Source: Osmia lignaria lignaria (lineage: Eukaryota; Arthropoda; Insecta; Hymenoptera; Megachilidae). From it: a stretch of DNA of 64,000 nucleotides. The notes below the pieces were generated by a model. It saw only the letters and a list, made by a program, of their open reading frames with translations, searched no databases and was not told where the DNA came from. Positions 10,247 through 21,223 of this stretch are shown here, in pieces (position 1 is the stretch's first letter; each line of letters opens with the position of its first letter). The translations under genes and the position numbers were made by a program. The DNA is taken from positions 5,890,001-5,954,000 of the forward strand of contig NC_135043.1 of NCBI RefSeq assembly GCF_051020975.1, in the 5' to 3' direction.

Positions 10247-13200
10247 GTTCTGTAGTGAAGTTAAGAATGGAGATGTCTTTTCGCTGGTGCGAGCACCATC
10301 CGAGTCTCGTTATTTTTGATCAGAATGAGTACTCTTGTTATTAATATTGCAGCAATTAGGGGCCACTCTTGCTCTTACAAATATTTTATTCTATTTGACG
10401 GAAATTTCATTGAATCGCAGATGTTTAATATAAATTTTTTCGGGATAGGTTTAAACGAGGGGCTCGATTATAAGCCACTTGGAAGATTAATTACTCCCGA
10501 AAGCTTCGGAAGCGAGAGAACCGTTTCACGTTATTTACTCCCGTACAGAATCCTAAGGGGTCGTGTTGTTCTTTAATCCTTGTTAAAATTAATTTCGGAG
10601 AACTAATTATTCATCGTGACGACTATGATTCCACCGATGTTTCTCAGCTTTATTAATAAAAAGTTTGCTAATCTATTAGCATAATACATTACCTATCCAC
10701 GATGCCTTCAACATAGAATTCTTTATAAATTTTTTCAAAAAACCAAATTGAATTTGTCGGACATCTACAAGATAATACAGATCGTTAATTTATTCGTTGT
10801 AAAGACGAGCTCTAGCAGTGGTGAATTTAACGAGTTTAATTGAATCAGTGAAAAAAAGTCGAGACAATGATAGAAGCTGCTCGCTAAATTGCAGCTTCTT
10901 GCGATAGAAGCATTGTGCTCGAGCGTGGTAGTAAATAATCGGTCTCCAAAGAGAGGAGCGTTTCTAGCCAATGTAGCTGGCACATTTAAATTACTCTCAA
11001 GGAAGCTTTCGGGCCAATGAAACTGTTTAGAAGCTCGTGTAAGGAACGAGGGGTCTCGTTCTGACGGTTTCGTTTTCTAAGAGTTCCCTCCTAATTAATC
11101 CCTTAATTGTTTTAAGATCAATTAAGGAAGAAGATTTCATTCATCCACAATCAACATTTTATAAAAATTAAAATTCTAAAAAACGATCTGCAATTTGGCA
11201 AATTGAGTATCTCTGTTTTCGATGAAAAGAACGCTCTTTGGAAGATTTGCGGTGTCGTATGTCTTATTGTTAGTTTGAAGAAGGATTCACACGTAATGCG
11301 ATGGAATAAGTATTACGATCCCAGGAACCGTTATAGTTACGCTTAAGGAGGCTAAATTAGACGCTGGTCGCTGGTTAACCAGCAATTTTCTTGAAAGAGG
11401 TCCGCGGTTGGGAAAACAATTTCGACCGTTCGCGGTCACGAAATAACAAGGAATCGTTTCTCTCGAAAGACACCGACGTGGCGTTTGTCGGTGCGCAACC
11501 CTACCTGGACCATCGTCCCTTGAATACCCAGTGATTTCCTACCTGATGGTCGAGTCGATTAGAAACTGTATCTTTTCTCACGTTTATTCGTTTCTAATTC
11601 ACTGCCATGGATCGCAGCAATCAATTTATCAGAAGTTTTCTTTGGTACCAAAGATTTTTCCACCCTCCGCTAATAAAGATTGCAACGACCCTCTACTTCC
11701 CTAAACTGTTTTCAGAAGTTTCTTCAAAAATCGGAAGTTATTCTTTTCAATTTTTTACATAGAGAAAAAGTTGCGAGGAGAAAAAACGAGCGTAGCGGTG
11801 TTACGACTTTTCCTTTGGAAGACAGTTATTGCAGAGATAGGAAATGGTACTTAAAGAAGTATTCCATAAGAATATTTTTCGTTTAAAAATTTCATTCTAC
11901 TTTTGCAATATTTAAATTGCGGAAAAGGTTGAAAGTTAATTCTACTTGAACCCTTTGCGGTCGCCGCTATGTCTGCTTTTAGCCACATCAACGGTAATAC
12001 AATGGATATTTAACAAAGCTTTTTGAAACTTTATTTCAAACGTGAAATAGGTAATTAGTACCTTTATCGTGAGTTTTTATAATTAGTTACGTTCAGAGCG
12101 AATTGATTCTTACGAATAGGATATATGTTTTAGGCAGATACAACCGCAGATATAGATTTTTAATGAACAAAGGTTTATCATTAATTAGTATCAGATTTCA
12201 AGAAATGATTTTCGGCACTTTCATTAATTAATAGATGAATACATATATTTTAACAATTTCTATAATTTCAAACAAGAACTTTGAATTGTTCTAAATTGAA
12301 TGTTAAAATCTGAACTACTTAGAAGAAATCTTTTGTATTTATTTTTTGAGAACGAGTACAAGTCTTGTTGCATGGGAGTGCAGGAAACAACGAATGCAAG
12401 AAATCAAGCCGGGATGAATCGAATACGCGAATCGGTCCGGATTCGGGTCGTTTCCGTCCCATTCATTTATATTCCTTTTAATATTCGACGAACGCGTTCG
12501 CGAATTTGAGGCACGTTCCGCGTGTGCGGGGAGCGTGCCAAGGCGCGTAGAACGTCGGGACGAGGACCGGGAGCCGGTTGGCGTGAATGGCGATCGTCAA
12601 AAAGTGCATTAAAATTCCAAGAATATTCATAAAGCGTGGGGTTGGAAACGTGGCACAAAAGTGGAAAAAAGGTAGGGGGGAGGCGAGGGGAGGAAGAGTA
12701 GTCGCTTCGGGCTTTTCCTGCGTGTTGAAAGACTGACGTTGCATTTGGAGCGCATATCTGGTGCAATCGAATTCCCGTGGCCCGTCGGATTCGCCTATTG
12801 TCAAGCCCGCTCTTATTGCGCCGGCACGTTTATGGCCGTATAGAGATCAGTGAAGAGAGGATCGTTAGGGTTCAATCTCGGTCTCCTGCTGACCACCGAA
12901 TAGTTGCACGCGACACGATGCATTTACATGGAAATCGACCGACAGCTACCTCCATTACGCTCCTTGTATTATGACGTTTCTTCGGGGATTTCGGATACCA
13001 TCGAGATTCGACCTGCTATCACTTTACATTTTGACTGATTAAGTGTATCAAACTAATGAGGGTAAATGTTGAATTTTCATAAGAACTTTTTTGAAATGAA
13101 ATATTTAATAGCCTCAGCGTGGCAGTCAACGTTTTAATAGAAATTTTGTTTAATGTATTCTCCAAACTTATTCATTTCGATATAATAATTAGTATCTCAT

Positions 13201-13347
13201 AGAGATAACAACGTAAGAAATGAAAGATGAAAATCACGAATACGCAACATCGGTCAAAGTGGATTTCTCTTGCGAATATCTCTCAATTTCAAATTCACCC
13301 TAAAACTTTCCTCCGAATACTGTATCAACATTTCCATTCACAGCAAT

Positions 13348-13500
13348 CAGTGTTTCCCAAACGTTTTCATGGTCCCCGAAAGAGCGACCCTCTAACCGGA
13401 TCGTCACGGTTGTTCAGTTTTACCAAATACCACTTTGCATCTCAAAGTCTGCCACGAAAACCTCTTCACCGCTCCCCGTGCTCGTCGACGGAATAACTGT
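13348..13500 (+). mobile_element. hAT-like terminus (one end only)
   Basis: The sequence from 13348 begins CAGTGTTTCCCAAACGTTTT, which closely resembles the terminal inverted repeat of many insect hAT transposons (CAGNG...TCCCAAACTTT). It is followed by CATGGTCCCCGAAAGAGCGACC, again typical of sub-terminal hAT sequence. No matching right terminus or repeat of the preceding 8 bp was found downstream, and no transposase frame is present. The right limit given is only where the resemblance fades. This is a truncated, inactive remnant. Confidence 0.45.
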
Positions 13501-13564
13501 TTCAGAAATCTTGCGGTCGATGCATAAAAAAAAAAACCATTCCATCCCCTGACGTCAACGTTTT

Positions 13565-13584
13565 CGCGAAAGCCGGCTTTCGCG
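13565..13584. repeat. Perfect 20-bp palindrome
   Basis: The half-site CGCGAAAGCC is followed at once by its exact reverse complement, with no spacer. The symmetry stops at the next base on each side. The palindrome lies between an A-run (13527-13537) and an A-rich run (13587-13595). A zero-spacer palindrome of this length is unusual by chance. It could be a dimeric protein-binding site or a rearrangement scar. Confidence 0.9.
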
Positions 13585-14576
13585 TAGAAAAAAAACCGGG
13601 ACCCGATTACAACGAATGCATAACGTCAGCAAGCAACGCATAGAAGGGTATGAGGGTAGGAGCGGGGGTGCGCGATCGTTGTTGGAAACGAATAGGAACC
13701 CTTGCGTTTCGCGAGAAAGGAAAATCAGCAGAATGGGATCCATGAAGAGGGTGAGATGCGTTTGGGACACGAGGGGGTGGGCGCGAAACAGGGTGAAAAA
13801 GGGGTGTAGCAGAGGGTGGATGAATAGTGGCGCGATCCGGTGAAATTCACGCGTTAACGTTCGCAGCTCGATATCGCAACTCGCGATATTCCACCAGGCG
13901 AAAAGATGCGCGATGAATGGTACGAGTGCGTCGCGACGCGACGCGAATCTGGCGATAACGAGTTTTCAACTTGCCCTTTTGTCCCGTTCGAGTCGAGGGA
14001 GTTTTTCATTCCACCGGAATATTGCGCGATCGAGAAGAAATTATCAGTCGGATGGAGGCTAGATTGCCATCTGGGAATTTTACGATACATCGTTGGATCT
14101 TATGCTACGTTGCATTTCATTTTTATCAATCTTATGCATTCAGCTTGACTGACATCGTAGATTTTAGTATAGGAGGGGCTGTTTATTGTAAGAAATAAAA
14201 AAATAGAACTTGGACGGGTGCTCGAAAATTCAATTACCGTAATTTTAAGTGATACAAGTCAATAATTTAATCTCCAAAAAGTCAGCCCAGTTATTCCTTA
14301 GCCCCGTTTAATAGGGTTAGTTTTTTCAAGTTCCTTGGACGTTTTCTCACACATCAAAAGATCTATATTTAAGAATTTAACTTTGATATAATATTTGAAT
14401 TCGAACAAATGTTCACGATCGAAGGCAGTGGCGAGTGCGTTCGTGACACGAGGTCGCGTCAATTGAATTCCATAAAAGCCACTTGCGTTCGATCGATGCC
14501 TCGCTAAGAAGTGACCGATCACCATTGTTCTCCCTCTCTGTATCGATCGTTGACGAGTTGATTTTCTGTCCCGTAG

Positions 14577-14986
14577 ATTGCGAAAAATTGTCCAGCAACG
14601 AGGCGAGGAGAAAAGGAAAACGAGCGAGAAAGAAAGTCCCGGCAATCGACGGATGAGAGTTTGAGTCGCAAAAAGTGGTTTCGAGAGTGGCTGGCGCGAG
14701 TTAACTCGGTGAAAAGAGAGCTGGAGGAGCGTCAGCAGCTCCTAGCTCCGTTGGAAAAAGATAAAATAAAAAGAAAGAGGAGGAAGCTCGTACCACGCGA
14801 GGGTGGCCTGTGGTTCTCTCGTTGAAACGGAGACACGAGCGATCGAAAGAGAGAAAGAAGGACACGAAAGTGCGATCGAACGAAAGAGAAGAGACAGGAT
14901 TAGAACTCGCGTGTCGTTGGTGTGACTACCAGTGACGTGACGTGACGTGACACGACGTCGAGCCGTCGAGCCGTCGAGCCGTCGAG
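14577..14986 (+). other. Putative 5' UTR of the signal-peptide exon
   Basis: This stretch is purine-rich (GA-rich) and leads directly into the start codon at 14987. The left edge follows TTTTCTGTCCCGTAG, a reasonable acceptor, but transcription could also start within the block. It contains a minimal upstream reading frame, ATG AGA GTT TGA, at 14653-14664. Near its 3' end are four GTGAC units (14932-14951) and almost four GTCGAGCC units (14957-14986). An in-frame TGA at 14948-14950 shows that the coding frame does not extend upstream through this block. Confidence 0.45.
14932..14986 (+). repeat. Two tandem repeats abutting the start codon
   Basis: Four exact copies of GTGAC (14932-14951) are followed, after five bases, by three full and one partial copy of GTCGAGCC (14957-14986). 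The last partial copy touches the ATG at 14987. GTGACGTGAC also contains a CRE-like TGACGTGA. Length changes here would alter the 5' leader but not the protein. Confidence 0.9.
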
Positions 14987-15092
14987 ATGCCCAGGGATGA
15001 GATGGCTGCCTCCGTTCGCACCACCCTTTCCAGTCTTCTCCTTCTTGCTGCTTGTACCATGTGCCGTTGCAGGATCACCAACCAGGAGATAG
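14987..15092 (+). CDS. First coding exon of a secreted or membrane protein (partial)
   Basis: The exon encodes 35 complete codons plus one base and stops at a strong donor (ATAG|GTGAGT), so the following intron is phase 1. The product starts MPRDEMAASVR and then has a hydrophobic core, TTLSSLLLLAACTMC, followed by CRCRITNQEI. This is the layout of a cleavable signal peptide: short basic n-region, leucine-rich core, then small or polar residues. The start is set by an in-frame TGA at 14948-14950, after which this ATG is first. Met6 (GAGATGG context) is an equally good or better start and would give a more typical n-region. A phase-1 intron after a signal peptide is common in insect extracellular proteins built from phase-1 modules, such as Ig, CUB or EGF domains; that is inference, and no domain lies in the window. 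If unspliced, the frame would stop at 15125-15127 and give a 46-residue peptide. I do not recognise the gene, and the remaining exons are outside or unrecognised. Confidence 0.7.
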
Positions 15093-15236
15093 GTGAGTAC
15101 AAAAATATTTTATATTTTATATTTTGATTTCTTAATACGGTGGCTCACACAGTGGCGCAATCGTACTTGTGAGTTAAGAGATGAAAATTTTTTAGTAGAG
15201 GGGTTGATCCTTCTGACTCCCCATAGGTGCGCTATT

Positions 15237-15252
15237 ACCCTCTCACGAGGGT
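15237..15252. repeat. Small perfect hairpin
   Basis: ACCCTC, a four-base loop TCAC, then GAGGGT. It lies about 145 bp inside the intron that follows the signal-peptide exon. A 6-bp stem is short and may be fortuitous. Confidence 0.6.
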
Positions 15253-16879
15253 CGTCAGTGTCCGACGCGATGCATTCCGACTCCTTTTTGAAATTATTAT
15301 GAATTAGTAATATTTTGTATATACATATACTTTCTTTATCTTTTCTTTTAAATTGGATATGAAGATTTAATGAAACAGGTATTACATTTTATTAAATATA
15401 TATAATTTGACGAAATTGTAAATACGCCAAGCGACGAGTATTTTAGTAACGTTTGTATTTGCGTCAAATATAATATTCGGGATTAAATACGTTGGGCAAA
15501 AGTTTTACGCGAATTCGACGCTTTAAATCGCTAGAGACCGAGATGGATTCAAATTTTCCATCGTTTTGCTTTCATTTCCATCTGAAAGTGTACCATAATA
15601 CTGGGAATTTTTATCGTGCAGTTTTTAACCAATTTTAATCAAATTCTGAACAATTTATTTGGTTAAAAAAATCACTTTTCGTGAAATTTATATGAAACTT
15701 CAATTATACTACATTTTTTCCAAACATATATGGCATGTATGTAGTCTGTTAAAAAACAAAAACGAGATGTAGAATATTAGTGGCAACCTGCAAAAACATT
15801 TTTTCTTTCGATTTTGTTAATTAAAGGTAATTTTGTAAATTTCTTCTCGTTCAAGTAAACCGGAAGTTGGTAAAAATTCCAGTAATCCAAGGTCTCAGAA
15901 AACGTAATATTTCTTAATGCAATACTTATATTTGCAAATTTATTTTAATTTATTTATTTTTAATGAAACCGTGAAAATCTAGGTATGTGGTACCTCTTGC
16001 GTATTTTCCGGTTTGTTTCGATCACTGAAATAAAACGCTAAATAAGGCACATCAACCTGTGGCTTCCACGTACTCGAGCAAATAATTAACCGAAAAATCA
16101 ATTTGGAGATTCTGTGTTATGCTGTCGCGCGGATCACACGAAATCTAATTAATTACCGTATGACGGGTAGTTGTCCGTGTATCTCTCGTTTCCGGCATTG
16201 CTCGTACAATGTGTGTAATTATGCCGACTGGAACGTAAAGTGGGATGGTAGAAAATTTGCGTTCGACCAGGAACGGCTCGGTCCCCGAAGGTTTAATTAG
16301 TAAACGAAACGCCCGTGTCCCCGGCTGTATTCTTTTCTATCTGATTTTCCGTGTCACCGTTTGCCCCGTCCCGCTCAGGTTCATCAACTTAAATCAGTCA
16401 GACCGGTTATTAACGTACCTAATTCGAACCATTCGTTACCTTTTATTATTTTAAATTAAAATTAACTTTGGAACTGCGAAATTTGTAATACAAAATTGAA
16501 TTAAAATTGGGTCTCTCTCCAAGATCCCTCATCGGAGAGTAAAAATAATTAGTACAGATGATTTATTTACTTAACATTTATAAGCTGATTATTATACAAC
16601 ACTTTTTCCATTCTTACAACGAGAATTTTCGCATTTCAAAGGATATATTACATCGCCGCAACAAAAGAACACTCGTAACAATAACCATTCAAAGAAATTT
16701 AAAAATGAAATATTCAATAGATTTCCTTCTGTAAAAATGAAAATTTGTATAAAAAAATGAAACAAAAACAAATAGGGTTTATCAATTATCACCGAGCAGG
16801 TGGAGGAAAACTGGAATTGAAACCACATCAATCTCTCGTAGCAATTAACAAGCCCGTACCAGTCAACTTTAAGGCCACG

Positions 16880-16909
16880 AATCGAATCGAATGGAATCGA
16901 ATGGTATCG
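16880..16909 (+). repeat. Pentamer microsatellite AATCG/AATGG
   Basis: Six consecutive 5-bp units read AATCG, AATCG, AATGG, AATCG, AATGG, TATCG. The tract sits at the upstream edge of a CpG-rich island (16860-17340). Confidence 0.85.
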
Positions 16910-17051
16910 ACGTGAACGCGTTTGCGGGCAGCTCGAATTCGCAGGATCAAAGGTGGTTTCGCGTCCCTCGGGAACCTCGATTCGCGGCTATAACGTCATT
17001 TGCCAAACAATCGGTACCCGTGTCTGCCTCTTTCCGCGCGGATCTGTCGCA

Positions 17052-17078
17052 CGGTGGCGGCGAGTTACGCTGCCACCG
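17052..17078. repeat. GC-rich hairpin
   Basis: CGGTGGC at 17052-17058 pairs exactly with GCCACCG at 17072-17078, leaving a 13-base loop. It is in a CpG-rich island. A protein-binding dyad or chance are both possible. Confidence 0.6.
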
Positions 17079-20000
17079 CCTCGTTAGAACCGCAACGGGT
17101 AAACGAGTTAAAAAGCCCTCATTTTCACTCGCGAACCTACGAAATTACGCGGTCCGAGTATACTCTGCGGCTGTTGCCGTCGGTCGATTCAATTTGTGCA
17201 TTACCCGCGACGGCGCACAATGGATCGTTTCGTGTAAATAAAGCGGAACAAAAAGAAATTAAAGCCACGACTCGACTCCACTCGTCTCCGCTCGGTTACC
17301 TTTCGCACCTGTCCGAAAGGGATAAAGAGATGCGTTTAGGTACTTTGGCCACCTCATTATATATCTACGTTGTTGTTTGATATTTCATTCAAAGGTTGTT
17401 TCCACTATAATACACCATCGATTGGTTTCATTTGTAACACGTTCATCAATGTTTCTCCGTGAATTGCATTAATGTAAATCCATGTTTAACCATTGATACC
17501 TATTGAAATTCGATTCGGTAACTTTCAATTTATCCAAAAGTTGAATATTTCAACATTTTAATATGCTTTCATGTTGGAAATTTAAAATCAAAATTTTTCA
17601 TTTTTTATTGAAATTTGAAGCATCGAGTTTGGAAATACCTGTTTCAATCTGACAAGAGATTCAATTAAAAATTGTAGGGAAATATTTGTTTTGGTGGATT
17701 CATAAATATACAGATTGATGTTTTAAAAGGGTCGCGGATAAATTGGCGGACACCATCGAACAGAAGTGAAATTAATTAATACTACATAAAGGGAAATTTT
17801 GTTCAACCTGGATGCAAGTAAATAAACCATCAAATATTCAGAAAATTAACAAATATAATTTTCCAATCATCTTTTTACCATCTTTTTTTTTATAATAAAG
17901 CATAAAATTACAAAGTCATTGAATCTATCAAACACGCGACCATCGAAGTGTTAATTAAATTAATGAATATTAACGCGCGGGGAATAGAATTTTAATCGGC
18001 CCTTTAATTAGCAAAATGCTTTCGGTTTGTGTTGGCGTGGTCAAGTTATCTAACCACTTGCTCAATCAAGCACCAGTTTCGCCTTCTCTGTACTCTCTTC
18101 GGTTCTCCGTTTGATTTCTCGGGCCACAGCTTCGCAACCGCATACTCTCCACCTCTGTTGCCCTCCCCCTTTTCTCCTAGAAACCTTCCTTTACGCTTCG
18201 AGGAGCCGTAATTACTTCCGTTTCACCTTCAACATTAAATAAAACACTCGACATCGCTTAATCGTCCGCTCGAGCGTACGTAACACGTTGGGGATCGGCT
18301 TTGATTCTCGCGTATTTAACCGTGTTGGATCCTTTCAATCAGCGACGAATTATTGTGTCGTCGATCGACTACCATGAATCGTGCTCGTGCTTTTTGTTCG
18401 TCAGCTACTAATTAGACTTCTTGACTTCCGAGCTGTTCTTATCGAATCGTGCCTCAGCCAATCGCAACTTTTGTAAATGATTTTTCACGTGGCCTTTCAG
18501 TTTCCTTTCCATGACCATTTTCCACCCTAATTTATTAGACCTTTATTTACTTCCATTTAATAGCAATTGTGCGTTTCAATTGAAAATAAGGTGTGCAAAT
18601 GCAAATGTAATTTCGAGTTAAAAAAATTATTAAGATTCTCGAAAGTGTTTAAAATCTTTTAACAAAACTAAATAAACATGGAATCATTAGTAATCTCGCA
18701 AGGAAGGCTCCGTTCGTATTTCAGGCAAAGTTTTTTCTTGTAGGACGCCGGCCAACTTGCAAATTACTTGAACGCGAATCGGGGACAGTCTAGCGAAAGC
18801 TTTCTGATCGTAATCTTTTAATTACACCAACGAAGACGTAGACAAAAAAAAAAATGAGAGAGAAGCGAGCAGAACGGTGCTGGAAACAGCCTGGAGCTCG
18901 AAAGACTTTCGCGTCGTTCTAATAGAAACCGTGACTGTATCTCGAAGATGCACCCTTATCCTTACGACGATCTGAAACAGAAGCGATAAACGCCGAAATG
19001 GAAAAGGCAATAATAAAAATGTTTCTAACAAGTGCGTTTGCATCGTTATCTTTTTTACGTTGATGGGAATGATAGTGGTTCTACGTTCGAATTCATTTTT
19101 TAATTCACTTCGATTACGATGATGCTTTTTAATGGATAGAGATAGTCATTTTACCACTGTGAATTAATTTAAGTTTTAAGTAACTAATTTAATTTTCATA
19201 AAAATTTTCAATTTTCGATATATTTGTCCAAAAACCATTCGAGTTGTAATGCATTGCCTTCTATTTTCATCAAAAATTGATTGCTTCCAAATATTACTAC
19301 CGCAATTCATTTAGTTAGCAAAATAATTACAAAATTGTGTAAAGAGCGTTTTACAACACGCAGACCGAATCGCATGAACTTCCATAGCATCTCGTTTAAT
19401 ACAATTCGAATCCTAATGGATTGGTTTCTACTTTTGCTAAAAATTGATTGTTCGTCGCCAGCCGCGGTTTAATCCAATTAATTTCACACCGTTCGCGAAA
19501 CCGAACGAACGAGGTCCGGCATTCGAAACGGAAAACGGAACTCGTTATTTCCTGTTTCGAGTTCGATCGTTTGGCAACCGGATGAACGACCTCGCAACAA
19601 GCTATGCGAAACTTTGTCGTGCTCGACTTATTTTTCGTCGGGCTCGTTCGAACCGAAACTTCCCAACAACCCGACGCCACCCCGTCCCGCGTCGAGGGTG
19701 AAAAGAACCGCGAACGAGAGTCGGTAAACAAAACGGTACAACGGGTGCAACGTGTTCTCGTTCAGGGTGATTAATCGCAGAACACCTAACACCGTGGCAG
19801 TTCTCGCTCGTAAACTCTCGAGAGGCTCTGTCTTGTTCGTCTAAGGTGTGAATTGCCCGGGCTTTTCGGCTGCTCTGCCAATGCACCATCATTATTCATT
19901 CATTGTTTCTGTTTCACGGTTCGAACCGCTCCTTCACGTCTTCTCTGTTCTTCATAACGGTTCATTCCAATGAAACGAAACTTGTATGCAATTAATCTTT

Positions 20001-20160
20001 TGCAATGAGAAGCACCGTGTTGAATTTTGTTCGCTGTCGTTCTTGAATCAATTAATGTAGCTTTGGGTATATTGCAAAATATAGAAATAGATGATGGCGT
20101 GATTCATTACATTTCTAAGTGTATTTTTTTCTGGGCTGGGCCAAGACCCATAGGCATATT

Positions 20161-20239
20161 GAAATTTTTAGAATCTGGGATTTTGGAATTTTGGAATGTA
20201 GAAAGTTTGAAATTTTGAAATTGAATAATTTTGGAATGC
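20161..20239 (+). repeat. Degenerate AATTTTGGA/AATTTTAGA array
   Basis: A run of short degenerate units (GAAATTTTTAGAATC, GGATTTTGGAATTTTGGAATG and similar). Comparable arrays occur at 40416-40456, 51043-51206 and 59964-60048. Unlike those, the C/G-rich phrase here (CTGGGCTGGGCC, 20131-20142) precedes the array. Confidence 0.65.
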
Positions 20240-21202
20240 TAAATTAAAGCGCGTGTCGGCATGTAATTATTTCTAAAAAATTTAATTTCTCGGTTCACTA
20301 GAAAATCGTAACGAGATTCAGTAATACGATCACCGCTGATAAATCTGGTAAATTCGTGAATAATTACTTTAGCAGACGATTATGTTTGATTACGCAGTAA
20401 CGCGTTATAAAGCATAAAATATGTATAAGGTTATTTCATTAAAATAATCAACGCAAATGGGAATGAATATTTGTTTGAAGGTATTTCAATTGCTCCGCAG
20501 TTTATCCGCAAAGTATTTCTTTGCTCCAAATGAAATTATTAGGAAACTTTTCCCTCCCGCGATTCAGAAATATCAGAAATTTTCTTCGAAACTTGAATTG
20601 AAATTTACAGAAGAATATCAGAAATTAATCGATTAATTTGACCGGGAGTCGTGTTGAATTCTGAATGGTTGTGTTCAGACATCGGTCAGCAGATAAATAT
20701 CGAAACGGTTCAGGGAACGAGGTACGCGTAACGATCGCTTCGATCCATCGAACACGTAGTTCCGGTTAAACTCGTCGAGTTGGAAAGTTTTTCAATCGAC
20801 GTGCCCCATTCCTTCTTACGATACTTACGAGCGTGTTCCTGCGAGCACAGTGTCCAAGTATCAGCAACCGAACAAGCTTGAACGTTGTTCGAGCAAAAGA
20901 AGAGACAGAAGGGACTGTGTTTCCGCAAAAAAACAGCGTCTAGGGTTCGTACGATTCTCTGCCAAGAATCGTATCCTTTGCTTTGTCGCGTGTACTACAT
21001 TCACGTAAATTTCGTTAAACGTTACTAAAGAGGACTTGCTACCAAGTTCTTCGATGCGCTTGGTAAAGAAGATTCATTTCGAGGGATGTTTGTTCGTTTT
21101 TAGAAACCCCTGCAGGATTATTTTCACTTCACTATAGAAATGAATTATGCAAAATATAAAAAGTTGATTTGTAAAGATCACTCAGAAAATACAATACTTA
21201 TA

Positions 21203-21223
21203 TAGTAGACTCCTGTTATATTG
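21203..21223 (+). mobile_element. Solitary end of the CAGTAGACT MITE family
   Basis: TAGTAGACTCCTGTTATATT matches the left terminus of the element at 4966-5075, apart from the first base and one internal change. It is preceded by TA. No matching right end was recognised in the next few hundred bases, so this is a decayed or truncated copy. Confidence 0.5.

Larger units (their letters stand above)
8459..14576 (+). other. Putative intron 1
   Basis: This interval is bounded by a donor-like GTAAGC at 8459 and an acceptor-like pyrimidine run ending CCCGTAG at 14576. No coding exon is recognisable inside. The content is mixed: AT-rich tracts at 8800-9060, 9640-9840 and 11880-12310, and CpG-rich patches at about 12380-12960 and 13360-14060. 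The patches contain overlapping open frames on both strands, which argues for composition and not for genes. A CTT microsatellite, a hAT-like end and a perfect palindrome are listed separately. Confidence 0.35.
15253..21200. other. Intronic block, mixed composition, no gene seen
   Basis: AT-rich stretches (15300-16050, 17380-18000, 18520-18700, 19060-19300) alternate with CpG-rich islands at about 16860-17340 and 19430-19900. Each island has overlapping frames on both strands with no recognisable domain. A pentamer tract, a hairpin and one AATTTTAGA-type array are listed separately. No RNA gene could be supported. Confidence 0.45.

Noticed and set aside
19918..19927. GGTTCGAACC resembling a tRNA B box
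   Set aside because: It is a simple palindrome. No A box, acceptor stem or cloverleaf could be built around it on either strand.
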